DNA of 64,000 nucleotides from contig OX419343.1 in assembly GCA_948470475.1 (NCBI GenBank), forward strand, positions 12,374,434-12,438,433, read 5' to 3'. Position 1 is the stretch's first letter. Each line of letters opens with the position of its first letter. This DNA is from Galaxea fascicularis (lineage: Eukaryota > Cnidaria > Anthozoa > Scleractinia > Euphylliidae). The translations under genes and the position numbers were made by a program. Below the pieces are notes generated by a model. The model was given only the letters and a program-made list of their open reading frames with translations. It was not told the DNA's origin and did no database searches. Below are positions 1-10,866 of the stretch, one piece after another.

Positions 1-86
1 AACTACAACATGGGACGCGCATCCCAGGTCGTGTATTATATTTATGTGAAGGTCGGACTCAAGTTTTGACGTTGTCTTAATTGTAG

Positions 87-1922
87 CCCGGCAAGAAAAA
101 AACCCTCAACAACAAACAGAGCAGCAAAACAGAAGAAGTGGAAAAGGAAGAAGATGGCGGAATGATCGGAGCCAACCTGAAGGGTATGGTGGTGATGTGC
201 ATGGTAATGATGCTGATGATGTTTGCTGTGCATTGCACGTGGGTGACGAGCAATGCTTACTCCAGTCCATCTGTTGTCTTGGCTTCTACTAACTATGATG
301 GGTAAGCATAATCCTTTCTCAGTGATCGGTCTGCAATTTTATCAATTCCTCCAACAGAAATGGCAATTACTTGAAAATTGTTGTAGTGAACATTGTTTTT
401 TTTTTCCTTCTGTTTTTACAGGAGTCGAAACATTTTAGATGATTTCAGAGAAGCATATTTTTGGCTGAGGCAAAACACAGATGATAATGCCAGGTATGTT
501 GTTGCTGTGGATTCCTCCTGCAGGCGCGTGTTTTACATTTTAGTTCAACCAAATGTTGCTGTGAATATGTTTATATCTTTTATGCTTCACGGTGTGATTT
601 ACAGGGTAATGTCTTGGTGGGATTATGGATATCAGATCGCTGGGATGGCCAACAGAACAACGCTTGTGGACAACAACACGTGGAATAACAGTCACATAGC
701 CTTGGTATGAGTTTTTAGGTCGTTTTCACCTGTGTATTGTATTGGTTTCCCACTTGTTGTAGATTCCTAGCATCCGCCTTTTATCCTAAATCCGTCAAGT
801 TCCTATCCCTGTGCTCACGTTCGCAAAACAGCGCGGTTTATATGAAGGGGGTTGGGTCGAGGCGTTTTTTTTTTTTCGGCAAGCTTTTTGGAGAGATATA
901 TTTCAAAGGAGAAAGTCGAGAAACCGACTGCATCAGTCAAGTTCGTTGGCACCCTTTTAATAAAGTATCGTTTGGCAGGAAATCGGGATATTGTTAACTG
1001 AAACCAAATTAAATTAAAGGCCTGTGAAAAAAACTCTATTCAGCCAAGAAATTCTAATGACTAATCTCTACACCTTCGCACTTCAGTATTGAATAATGAA
1101 GAGTTTTGATTGCGCTATGTTAAGTGACTTTTTCAGTGATATTTTTATTTTGTTTGTTTGTTTGTTTGTTTTTTGCTTATTTCCTGGATACACCCTTGTT
1201 TTAGTGTGGTGAACATCGCCCTGTATATTTTTTCACAGTTTTACGTTTAGGTTCTAGAAACACGGCAAAAGAACGAAATCGTTTTTGTGTGTGCATGTGT
1301 GTTTTTAGTTTTGAACAAGAGTCAACAGAAGATGCCGGACGCCTTTTTTGTGCACTACAGGAAAACAAGCCTGCAGTTTTTGAACAAAATAAGTAAATTC
1401 ACCCAAAACGTCACTTAGTAACGTGTTATCCCTAGCTCTTCAATTACTTTATGCAAAGTCAATGTTTGGATGCTAAAATTAACAAAAACATTTCAAACAA
1501 AATTTGACGTCTCTAGCCTCTTTACCCTGTGATTGAATGGCAAAGGCAATCCAGCTTATTCTTCAAATCCTGTATGTTCAACAGTTTAAATTCCATTTTA
1601 AGGTTGGAAAAGCCATGTCTTCTAACGAGACGGCAGCGTACAAGATCATGAAGATGCTAGATGTGGATTATGTTCTGGTCATATTTGGTGGGGTGATTGG
1701 TTACTCTGGTGATGACATCAATAAATTCCTGTGGATGGTTAGGATTGCTGAGGGGGAGCACCCACAGGAAATCAAGGTCTCAACCTTTATTTTGTGTGGT
1801 TCTTTTCAGAGTATTTGTTTTTTCTTTGTTTGGAGGGCAAGGTCCGGTTCAGACGCCGCTGCACTCATGTGCCGAACCTAACTGATGAAGTAAGTCCGGC
1901 AAAAGAGCGGCGTCTGAATCAG

Positions 1923-1978
<56 letters not shown>

Positions 1979-1980
1979 TT

Positions 1981-2019
<39 letters not shown>

Positions 2020-2176
2020 ACTCTTCTCATGTGCCCAACCAAGTGCATCAATGATGACAATGTATAAGTGTATAATGCCTTCTCCGTATATAAAAATTAA
2101 TATTAGGTTCGACACACGGTACGCTGTCTGTATCAGCTGTCGCGCCAATGTTGCTCCAAAGTCGAACCTAATTCAG

Positions 2177-2211
<35 letters not shown>

Positions 2212-3755
2212 CGCACCTTAGATGCTCTTCTGAAGTCAGATTAGAATGCAGTGCTTTCTTTTCGTAACATAGGGAGCTTAAGGAGGCTGGAAAGGGTTTA
2301 AAAGTTTCGGGGAAAATTATCGAGTACATAAGCGTTTTTTCTCTTAATCTTAAATTCTACTAGATTTTGTCATACTCTCTGAAAAGTTAGAGAATTTATG
2401 GAGCTTTCCAACAAAGAAATAAAAACGGTAGGTCACCGAATTAATTTTTCAGATAATTTACAAACACTGAAGTTTAGAGGACCTTTTTGGGAATCTGGCG
2501 CGTTGCCGTGGTAACTGATATGTATAGCCCAACAAAAGAGTTACAAGGACACCAATAGTTTGCCGACACCGTCAAATATCCTTCTTCGTAATCTTTCATC
2601 GTTTCACAAACACTACACCAACGGAAAACCCTTTCGAACCTCCTTAAGCGACGACAACGGCGACGTCAACGAAAACGTCATTAAAAAAGATAACTTCTCG
2701 TTTTTGTAACTCTTTCGCGATCATTCCGATTAGTTTGACTTGCAAAGTGCTGTCGAACGCTCCAGGCGTGCGTTTCTCGAAACCCCCGAAACCTTTCGGG
2801 CGCATTTCGGGTGCCATAATTTCCTTCGTATCTCAAAAACGAAGACGTTTCCAGGCATGAAATTTTGCAACAAAGGAGCCCTTTCGTATCTTGAAATCAG
2901 AGTAGAAGACCAGCTTTTTAGAATAAGCGGATCGCAGTTTTAGAGATGCATGGTTCATCGGGCCCGAAATGTTTACGGGACTTTCGAGAAACGAGCTTCA
3001 GGAACCAAGTTACTTGTCGAAGTGAGGACAAAGAAAGAAAATTTTGCGGTCTCGCGCTCGTCACGTTCTGGAGAAACACTACAATTTTGTCATGTAGGTG
3101 ACGTCAAAGAAATGTTCAAAACTGTAAAACGCACATGCAGAGCGATTGTTTTTGCTCCTATTGTTTTGTGACGTTTTCGTGGCCGTCGCCGCCCTCGTTC
3201 CTTAAGCTCTGGTCTGTTTTGTTTGTGAAGAAGTCAGACGTACATCTCTTATCTTTCATCAATCACTTCTCTATGCTTCCCTTCCCATTCTTTTCCCACC
3301 GTTTCAGTGCACACTTGATGTTTGTTCACGTATTTAAGAGTCAAACTACATCATTTGTGCCCTCCCTATCAATCTCCTTCTTTCTGATGTGTGATTAACA
3401 GTGGGAGTCAGAGCACATCACGCCCGCCCCCTGCCCTCCCTCCCTTTTCCGATTACCTTTGTATTAGCTAATACGGGCTTTGTTTGTTGTAGGAGTCGGA
3501 CTACTTCACTCCCCAGGGGGAGTTCCGTGTGGACTCTGCTGGTTCACCCATTTTGTTGAACTGCCTCATGTACAAGATGTGTTACTACCGCTTTGGGGAG
3601 ATGCAGGTTAGGTTTTGTTATTAAATGCGAAATTTGGTTTCACCTTGAACTGAGTTGCTAATGTAAATAAGCCAAGCTGGCGTTTGTAGCGCTATTCCTT
3701 CGGCAGATTCGCTCTGACGAAGGGCCAACGCTCGAAACATCAGCTTTTAGAATCC

Positions 3756-3786
<31 letters not shown>

Positions 3787-5208
3787 CGTTGATAAAATCA
3801 AATTTATGTGCAGACAGAGCGCCTCCGTTTCTTTAGAAACCAACCCCTTTATTCTTCAGTTGGGAGGTGAAATAGCCAACGTGAAGAGATTTAAACAATC
3901 AAACGCTGTGTTCAGTTGAGTGTGGTTTCAGTTAAAAATTTACCCAGACTCAGCTCAATAAATGGTTACAAAGTCAGTGATAGAGCGCACATTATTTCGT
4001 GTTCAAACTAGAGGAAACGTTGAAACTATTGCTGATAACACCTAATAGGCCATTTCCGAGTTCATGTCTGCCTCCTCTTCAAAGCGAGTCTAAGTGCGAA
4101 GGTTTTGTTATGAAAATTAGTTTTCATTCATATGTAAAGTAGAACTAATTATCATCACAAAAACTTCGCACTTAGACTCGCTTTGAAGAGGAGGCAGACA
4201 TGAACTCGGAAATGGCCTATTTCGTTTGAAAAGCCGAGCAGCTCCAGAGGGAAGTTTGTTAGCTAACATCGCATTTATTGTATAAAATGAGAAACAATGT
4301 AATAGCAACACATCAACTTTGTTCGTGTTTTTTTTTTCCTCCTAGCTGGACTTTCGATCTCCGTCGGGTTTCGACCGGACTCGAAACGTAGAAATTGGAA
4401 ACAAGAACTTCCAGTTAGAGCATTTAGAGGAAGCTTTCACTTCTGAGCATTGGCTAGTTAGAATATACAGGTAAAATACTTCAATCATTGTTGTTACTCA
4501 TGAAGCTTTTGGTCACATGTTGTTGTTGATGTCTTTAATAAACCATAAGTAAAAAATACATATCCTATGTTACTTAAACGAAAGCTATGAAATTACAATA
4601 ATCTACTTATGGCTAAACTTAAATTATGTAATTATAACAGGTTGTGTTCAAAAATGAGTCTATTTACAAATATGTTCTTGAAACGTTCCGTGTTAATCTT
4701 TGGGCGGAGGCAGACCTTGCGACGTAAATTATGTTGCTAGGGTTTAGGCTTCGGCAGAGTTTCATTTAACGGATGATCAACTTATAAAATCTCCTTCGTG
4801 ACGGGACCGTCAGTTACCCCTTTATGTATGATACACTGGGTTTACGCTCCCCTTCCAAAAAAAATTGCGCATTATAGATACACGGGTAAATAATATATGG
4901 TATATGTTGTAGGTGAAATTCGGGTTGAAATGAGTTCACCTTAATTGGATTCTCAATTTTCTTTGTCTCATCACCCTAATTATTCGTGATCCCGGAAAAA
5001 TTAATCTACAAAACAAAGAAATCCATTTTAGCCTATTGGAACAAGTCCTGAATTTTTTTCAGGCTTCTTTACGCAGTTGCAAAAATTGCGATAACAACTG
5101 CGACGATCATTCTTCGTTTGATTTCATATCTGCAGTTCACATATGATTTCTTTCATATGCATCATTCACTTACATGTTCACGGGAACATATGAACCCAAA
5201 ATTGACCT

Positions 5209-5243
<35 letters not shown>

Positions 5244-6009
5244 AGAGCATCGCACCGGAATCGCGAGGTCACGGGTTCAAGCCCCGTTGAAGTCCTGAAT
5301 TTTTTTCAGGCTTCTTTACGCAATTGTAAAAATTGCGATAACAACTGCGACGATCATTCTTCATTCAGTTGACTATTGGAACTTTAGAGAACTCTCTCAA
5401 TAGGTTTGCTTTATTCCATTATTCCTCGCAAAGACCTTGTTTCTGTGTTGTAAATGGCCAAAAATGAAATCGGAATACTAGCAAACTACAGTGGGACCTA
5501 TAAGAAGCTGTCACCCTCTATTAAACAGTCTGTTGTAATAGTCCCGAAAATTAGTTTCCTTAATTTCTGTAGTTTGACCTCTATTAATCGGTCGCTTTTA
5601 CTCTTCACTTAGTTCCAACGCGGTGTTCCTATCGTCTTGACCTGTATTAAACGGTCACTTTGTAAAAGAAAATCACTCAAATGTAATACCAAATAGCCTG
5701 CCGGGTAATAGAATTCCGTGATTATTTCGCTAATCTTATCTATAACAAAATTCTCGATTCTGATTGGTTTTGCGCGCGCCTGTTTGTCGCGTAATTGGCG
5801 TCCGATCACGTGAATGTCCAATAACAGGTATCCAATTACAACCTTTTATAATTGGACACCTACGCCATTCGCGCTTCAATTGCATGATCTTTAATGGCCT
5901 CCTCCATAATGTTTTTCTACTGTTTGTAAGAATTTTTGGAACATACCACTGACTTTTACACTCAAAGGAGATTCTCAAAATGTTCTTAATCTCGAAATTT
6001 GTTATTGTT

Positions 6010-6045
<36 letters not shown>

Positions 6046-7607
6046 GAGGGAGTAATCGTGCTCGTAATTTCGAATCGGACGCGCGCTCGTCCGCTTTTGA
6101 AATTGCTCGCTCGATTACTCCCTGAATTGTACTCCACTCCGTCCAATTACTATTACAAATCATTAAATCATCGGAAATTTACGTTTGTACTTTGTCAGGT
6201 CTTAATATAATGATGAATTTGATATAAAATGGCGTCCGTGTGTATTCTGAACAACCTGTATTAAGCTGTCACTTCACCATTACCGGAGTCGAGGGTGACT
6301 GCTCAATACAGGTTCGACTGTAATCAGCTGTCTTATGCCGTGGAAATGTGTTTTACTTCGCCAGGGTCAAAGATTACACTAATCGAGTCAAGAGTAGTGT
6401 ACCAATGAGGTCTACAAATTTAAAACCTAAAAGCAAGTACATTCCTAGGCGGGTAAGTGTGATGTGTTTCTCCTGTCTCAGCCCACCCTCAGTTTACATG
6501 CTATGACGTCACAGATGAGTTTAAGAACTGCTCTCCCTCCCACCGAAAGTCTATTGCCTTATAACTGATCACTTAGATTCCAGTGCACCACCTCCTGAAT
6601 TTATAACGAAGTGGCTGGAGGCCATCTATGGAATGTTGTCTTCATAACGCATGGCTGTCGGCACCGAAATAGCTTGAAACATTCGCGAGAGGTTTGGTTT
6701 CGCCCAAATAATTTTGTGTCAGTGTTGACACGAGTATGCCGTTCGATTTGGGACGTTTTATGACGCGACTTTACGTTCAAGGGACTCGCTATGTGAGGAG
6801 TATTTCAAAGTCCTGCGGTCAGTATTGTTGAACCAAATTTAGGAACATTGCTCTGTGTACAAAATGGTCTTAAAACTCGAAGAGAGTGAGAACAAGTAAA
6901 TCCGAGAGCTAAACATGACCAGTTTTCTTTCATTGATTTACTCAATGCAGACAGTTACACAGATAACGAATACCATACAATTTACGGAGAAGGGCAAAAC
7001 ACTGTAACACTAATACTTGCCTTAGTTACAATTAATGAGTAACAGAAGAAGGGTTTAAAATACTGAGCAAAATAATTAATTTCTAATCAATATTTAGAAA
7101 AATATTACCATTGAGTAGCACATTAGAATTGTTTTCCAGAATGTTTTTGTCGTATGTAAAGTGGAAGGTCATTCCAAAAGTGTCTACCAATAACCGCGAA
7201 GGACAAAACTTCCTAAAACTTAACTTAAAACGGGTTTTATAAGACAAGAGTAACAACTTTTTTAAGCTGCAATTTATTGCGTACCATTCATACGTAGGAA
7301 AAGGGAATTATTTATAGGTTCTCCTTAATAGTGACGTAGTTTTGTACTAAGTGGGCCGATTATATTTTTTGGTTGTATCCATACAACGTCCTTTTGTTTC
7401 TTTGTTCGATTAATACTTAAAGTGGGTAAGGCAGCCTCTCGATAAGTTAGGAGATGCCACATCTGAAACTGTTTTGTATCCTGCTTTTTTTTTTAGAATA
7501 ATAGGAAAGGACATATAAAAGACAGACTTAACGTAATTCAAGGAAAGAGAGTTCAACGAAAGGGAAAGAAGAAGACTAAATCCAAGAAAGCTAAGAAGAG
7601 TGCTTAA
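87..7607 (+). CDS. STT3B: STT3B, catalytic subunit of oligosaccharyltransferase (3' part, eight exons)
   Basis: STT3 transfers the preassembled glycan from dolichyl pyrophosphate to Asn in Asn-X-Ser/Thr sequons in the ER lumen. Exons read from splice borders and frame: 87-301, 422-493, 605-704, 1603-1776, 3493-3606, 4346-4470, 6365-6452, 7497-7607 (stop TAA). Together they are 999 bases, 332 residues in one open frame. The first exon has a lysine-rich stretch, then a Met-rich last membrane helix, then [16 protein letters not shown]. The third carries the family signature MSWWDYGYQ (WWDYG motif) and DNNTWNNSH. Later exons give [41 protein letters not shown] and the conserved [12 protein letters not shown]. 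The tail is very basic ([15 protein letters not shown]), as in STT3B, whereas STT3A ends soon after that point. As I recall, vertebrate STT3B is about 820 residues, so roughly 490 N-terminal residues lie upstream of the window. The STT3B assignment over STT3A rests on the tail and on [13 protein letters not shown] wording close to vertebrate STT3B. Confidence 0.96.
1841..2217. mobile_element. Miniature inverted-repeat transposon, PIF/Harbinger-like ends (copy A)
   Basis: The element is 377 bp, in STT3B intron 4. Its ends are inverted copies of about 45 bases, starting GGTCCGGTTCAGACGCCGC, with two mismatches that I can see. It has no coding capacity. The terminus closely resembles that of the element at 60480-60870 (GGCCCGTTTCAAACGCCG), so the two belong to one family or sister families. 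The flanking triplets are CAA and TTA, so a target duplication is not preserved here. The Harbinger link is taken from the second copy, which has a clean TTA duplication. Confidence 0.75.
2276..2649. mobile_element. Inverted-repeat element in STT3B intron 4
   Basis: The left end GCTTAAGGAGGCTGGAAAGG is matched in reverse complement at the right end (CCTTTCGAACCTCCTTAAGC) with small differences, about 24 bases in all. The interior is about 320 bp and has no open frame of interest. It abuts the larger fold-back element at 2640-3210 and shares the CCTTAAG sequence, so the exact border between the two is uncertain. Confidence 0.55.
2640..3210. mobile_element. Inverted-repeat element with a second element nested inside
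   Basis: The left arm (about 2642-2680, CTTAAGCGACGACAACGGCG onward to AACGAAAACGTCA) is matched in reverse complement by 3165-3207 (TGACGTTTTCGTGGCCGTCG to CCTTAAG). A second inverted-repeat element sits inside, at 2767-2997: its ends read GCGTTTCTCGAAA at left and TTTCGAGAAACGAGC at right, followed inward by CCCGAAA-type repeats. Reading frames across this stretch are low-complexity translations of the repeat and are not genes. Confidence 0.6.
3675..3855 (+). mobile_element. Penelope-like terminal-repeat fragment with hammerhead-like core (copy 1)
   Basis: This stretch is repeated at 10822-11000 (reverse) and 11062-11180 (forward). Shared landmarks, in order: CTGACGA (3714-3720), GAAAC (3734-3738), CAGCTTTTAGAATCCCTGTA, a GTCAATTTAC tract, the small palindrome ATCAACTCCGTTGAT and GTTTCTTTAGAAAC. 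CTGACGA and GAAAC are the two core strands of hammerhead ribozymes, and hammerheads are known in terminal repeats of Penelope-like retroelements. The Penelope assignment is inferred from that and from the inverted pairing of the other two copies. No reverse transcriptase is next to it. Confidence 0.5.
4044..4221. mobile_element. Short palindromic transposon with 58-bp identical arms
   Basis: A 178-bp element in STT3B intron 5. The arms 4044-4101 and 4164-4221 are perfect reverse complements (start AATAGGCCATTTCCGAGTTC), and weaker pairing continues inward to a short AT-rich loop. It has no coding potential. Perfect 58-base arms imply recent insertion or ongoing gene conversion between the arms. 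Confidence 0.8.
5036..5362 (+). repeat. Tandem tRNA-derived repeat (SINE-like), 247-bp period, about 1.3 units
   Basis: GTCCTGAATTTTTTTCAGGC occurs at 5045 and again at 5292. In both places it is followed by CTTCTTTACGCA, AAAAATTGCGATAACAACTG and CGACGATCATTCTTC, giving a period of 247 bases. The unit is a tRNA-like segment (5224-5294), a T-rich tail with ACGCA/TTGCG motifs, then about 110 bases leading to the next tRNA-like segment. The first copy is truncated at a partial tRNA 3' end (TTGGAACAAGTCC). It lies in STT3B intron 6 in the same orientation as the gene. Confidence 0.75.
5224..5294 (+). tRNA. tRNA-like sequence inside the SINE-like repeat, probably not a working tRNA
   Basis: It folds as a 71-base cloverleaf: acceptor GGCTTCA/TGAAGTC, D stem GCTC/GAGC, anticodon stem TCGCA/CGCGA, T stem ACGGG/CCCGT with loop TTCAAGC. 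The internal Pol III boxes look intact: A box TAGCTCAGTTGG (5231-5242) and B box GGTTCAAGCC (5274-5283), with a run of seven T about 7 bases after the end. Against function: the anticodon loop is CCGGAAT, so the universally conserved U33 is C; the anticodon stem has an A-C mismatch; the nominal anticodon GGA would be serine, but the long variable arm of tRNA-Ser is absent. Best read as the transcribed head of a retroposon. Confidence 0.65.
5488..6322. mobile_element. Inverted-repeat transposon with a nested fold-back element
   Basis: The left end (TACAGTGGGACCTATAAGAA then AGCTGTCACCCTCTATTAAA) is matched in reverse complement by the right end at about 6280-6322 (GAGGGTGACTGCTCAATACA then GGTTCGACTGTAA). 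Inside, the related motifs TGACCTCTATTAATCGGTCG and TTGACCTGTATTAAACGGTC recur. At 6020-6150 lies a separate hairpin: GTAATTGGACCTCGTGTCGT at the left and the matching GTCCAATTAC at the right, arms about 64 bases with mismatches. A diverged fragment of the outer family occurs at 35065-35155. It lies in STT3B intron 6. Confidence 0.6.
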
Positions 7608-7760
7608 AGCACTTAACACGCCGTTTTAGACACAACAGACATTCCCAGTACTCGGAGAGCATCGTGCGGAAACTGTTGAGTGTCTTTCGTTTGTTTTCAT
7701 GTACTTATTTTCAATTTAAGGGCGCATTTTTGGGGACTATTCCGGTCTAGAGATTTACGG

Positions 7761-7766
7761 AATAAA
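7761..7766 (+). terminator. Candidate polyadenylation signal of STT3B
   Basis: AATAAA lies 154 bases after the STT3B stop codon on the same strand. It is the first canonical hexamer I see downstream. No transcript evidence is available, so this is a placement by motif and distance only. Confidence 0.45.
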
Positions 7767-10351
7767 CGGTAAACGTATTTCTTGGTACCTATTCCGTCTT
7801 CAGAATTAACGGAATGGTGTTCCGTTCCCTCTGCTCCAAATAGCAGAATGGACGGAGTGAGCAGAATATGCATTCTTTGTGAAAACTTTGGGCGGGAAAT
7901 TTGTGCGCGGCCCGTTAAGTTCGTGACGTGGCACCGGAAGACGTGGTACCGGAAGTCAGGTTCAAGTGCTAGGTCTAGATTGTTCTGCGCACTTCCGTTT
8001 TCAGAATATGCACATTTTTAAAGCCTTCTTCCCTCATTCCAAGATCGGAATCAGAGTAAAAAGAATAGTCCCAAACAAATTCGCCAAAAGTTGTTTTAAG
8101 TTAGTAACACTCGTCTATAAACTAGTTTCCCAAATTTCAAGACCACCAACACTATCGTAGTCATCCAAGGCTCCCAATTGCTACTAACATGACCCAATTT
8201 GAATATGATTTAGCTAAAAAAAAATGCGAAAAAGAAAGAAAAAAGACTAGCGTAATTGTCTTCAAATATGGCCGCCGCTCTCCCGATTTTAGTTTAGAGT
8301 AGTAATTTAGAAAAGACGCTATTAACCAAGTTACACATTGCGTGCAGCAAAGACTGGCCCCGAATATTATCTGTACGTGATAAGCAGTAGGTTCCACAAA
8401 GTTTCCTCATTGTGTGAAGAGTTTATATTGGGCTAAACGCTGAAAGATGCCAGGGCGGTCAAATATGAACATGGTAGAACTTCTTGACGTAAAGCATTAA
8501 GAATTTGACATCTTACTTGAGTATTGGCGGTTGACTCCGGACAGTTCCTAAAAAGGAGCCTTGCATGTAGAAGTTGTCCATCAATTACCTTCTGTGAAGA
8601 ATCCAAAGCTCGGAGTGATATTTTGCGAAGGGGTCGTTCATTTTTGTAAGAGAGGGGGGGGGGGGGCTGGTAGAATTCTACAGCTCAGTAACCTCCTCCC
8701 CTTTGAAAAAAAGGCAGAAAATTCATCATATTTTCACTGAGTTTCTAGCCGTCGTTTCCTTAAACACGTAATTCTTTGCGTCCCTCCATAAAAATCCCAC
8801 CAGCCCATTCTTATGAAGATAGTTACTTCCAAGCGAAATGTAAATGAAAAGGCTTTACAACATGTTCCCGTGAGCGAGTCTAATATTGTGCACACCTTCG
8901 CTACTATATAATCCTGTTGGTTAATCCGATCAAAGTATGTTCTTCAAGAAAACTACACGCTTATGCCACCGGCAATCTAAGTTTTCTTGGTAGACCGCTG
9001 TAGTGAGCGAAGATCTGTATGGAGTGCGACTCCCTTTTCAGAGCCTAAAGATGATCGCTTGCGTGTTGCAGTCGTTTCTTAGAGAGTTATTCATCGCTTG
9101 GTCGCCAACATCCAATTTGCTACCTTTTACGTTACAACTGTGTTTCTGTGGGTAGTAGCCTGGCGGAGATTAGGTTTCTTTAAACGAAGATTTATGCAAT
9201 AATGCCTTTGAATATCCAATTACCAAGGGGTAACTGCCAAACTGGAAAATGTCTGCATACAACTTGTCAGTTTCTTTAGACGGGAGTTACAATTTCTAGT
9301 TCTTTTTTTTTTTATCAATTTACCTTTTAGTTAGAATATAATTTGTATTAAAATTTCGTGGTAAGTTAATTTAGATTTCACCGAATATGAGTAAAATTGA
9401 TGTAAGGAAGATCATGTTGTTAATATAGAATCTGATGCACAGGGTAACTCGGTCACGCGAAGAAAAGGAACGAAATTGAGGAGAAAAGGAAAATTTATTT
9501 TATAACGGAAAACTACCTCGATATAGTACCATACTCTCTTAATTACATTAAAAGCACAGTGCTAATGTCGGTAAGGAGAATTGATACTTTAGCTGTTGGT
9601 TTCTGAAAGACTGAACCTTATTCTCTCGTTGTCAAGCCTGGGTCTTGTTGTCTTTTTCTTCCCTTTAAGTCCTGAACCGGGAACAACCTGAGACGGAAGC
9701 CTTTTTTGCCAGTGTAAAATCATGTTGAGAATCGGGACTTTAACTATCTAGTGCGTACTGGAAACCCCAAATTGTGGTCTCTCGTTCTATCTTTACACTG
9801 TCGCCCTTTGAAGTGGAGACTACTGAAGACAGTTCTCTCGTTCTTTCACTTTCTATTTTTCTTGTGGTTGAGTGCAGGGCCTGACAAATTAGTTCGATAA
9901 CTTAACTGTAAAATAAAGAAGTAGGTGTTTCCAAGTTTTAAGCTAACCGAGGAATTGTCTTTGTACATTTTTCGTTGAACCGAGAGTAAAATTAGAGCCC
10001 ATAAGCGTTCGTGCTTTAAATGAAATAAAACTGAATTTCTAAGAGATGTATTGTGTTCACTTGTTTCACCCGAGGTATCACTGGGAAAATGCAAGCTCAC
10101 GATCAAGTTCTCGAGTAAAAGCAAAAAAGCAGTTTTTTTCTTGCGCTTCAATTCTGCGTCTGCATACACTGTTCACAACCACCAACTCCAACCGAGCCTG
10201 TGTTTTGGTACATAGCATCTTCGCGATCGTGAAGATAGTTTGCGCTTGCGTGTGCTTAAGTCGAATGTACTTTTTGCAGCATTACTTGCGGTGAACCTTC
10301 TAATCTCACTGACCTGATGATGGATAATAGATTCAGGCAGCCCAAGAAAAC
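7767..10351. other. Intergenic DNA with no gene recognised
   Basis: I see no splice-bounded exon, domain or RNA gene here. Contents are AT-rich single-copy-looking sequence, a G tract near 8650 and a T tract near 9303. Open frames are short and compositionally biased. Confidence 0.6.
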
Positions 10352-10638
10352 AATTAGTATAGGAAATCGCACGACCTCGAGTACAATTCGGGATTAATAA
10401 ATTGCACGAGCCCTTAGGCGAGTGCAATTTGAGAACTTTCAAAATCACGAGTATCTATCAATCCCGAATTGTACGAGAAGGTCGTGCGATTTTTTGTGTA
10501 TAGTACATTCAACAAAATTACGAACTTACGCGCCGTTGTCATGGAAACTTAATAGGTACTCCTTAGGAATACTATTTGGGATTAATTGTACTGCACTCGA
10601 CCAATCAGAATTGAGTAATTTTGTTGAGTGTACTATAA
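10352..10638 (+). repeat. Dispersed 0.28-kb repeat (copy 1) with internal hairpin
   Basis: It matches 25869-26150 in reverse orientation over its whole length. Landmarks: TAGTATAGGAA start, CCCGAATTGTACGAGAAGGTC, TTGTCATGGAAACTTAATAG, GGGATTAATTGTACTGC, and the end TTTTGTTGAGTGTACTAT. A hairpin around GTGCAATTTGAGAACTTTCA sits near the 5' end. No coding potential; a non-autonomous transposable element is likely, but I cannot define target duplications. Confidence 0.7.
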
Positions 10639-10821
10639 GAGAGAAAACCTAGTATTTGATGCGGGGGTGACAGTCGTCTTGAGGCTGTCATGATAATGAA
10701 CACGGGGTGTGGCAACTCTGTGAGGCCCTGTTTCGGGGAGCATGCGAATACAGCCGAAATGATGAAAGGGGTGGCTGTATTCGTAGTTTTCAGGAGGAAA
10801 AGGTAAACTCCTCAGGTATCT

Positions 10822-10830
10822 TAAAGGGGG

Positions 10831-10866
<36 letters not shown>

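Noticed and set aside
42..233. Minus-strand open frame rich in His and Phe at the left edge
   Set aside because: It is the antisense shadow of the first visible STT3B exon (87-301), which reads a clear STT3 sequence on the plus strand.
8650..8668. Long G tracts here and near 15290, 28120 and 60350 as possible G-quadruplexes
   Set aside because: They are single homopolymer runs rather than four spaced G groups; ordinary slippage tracts explain them.
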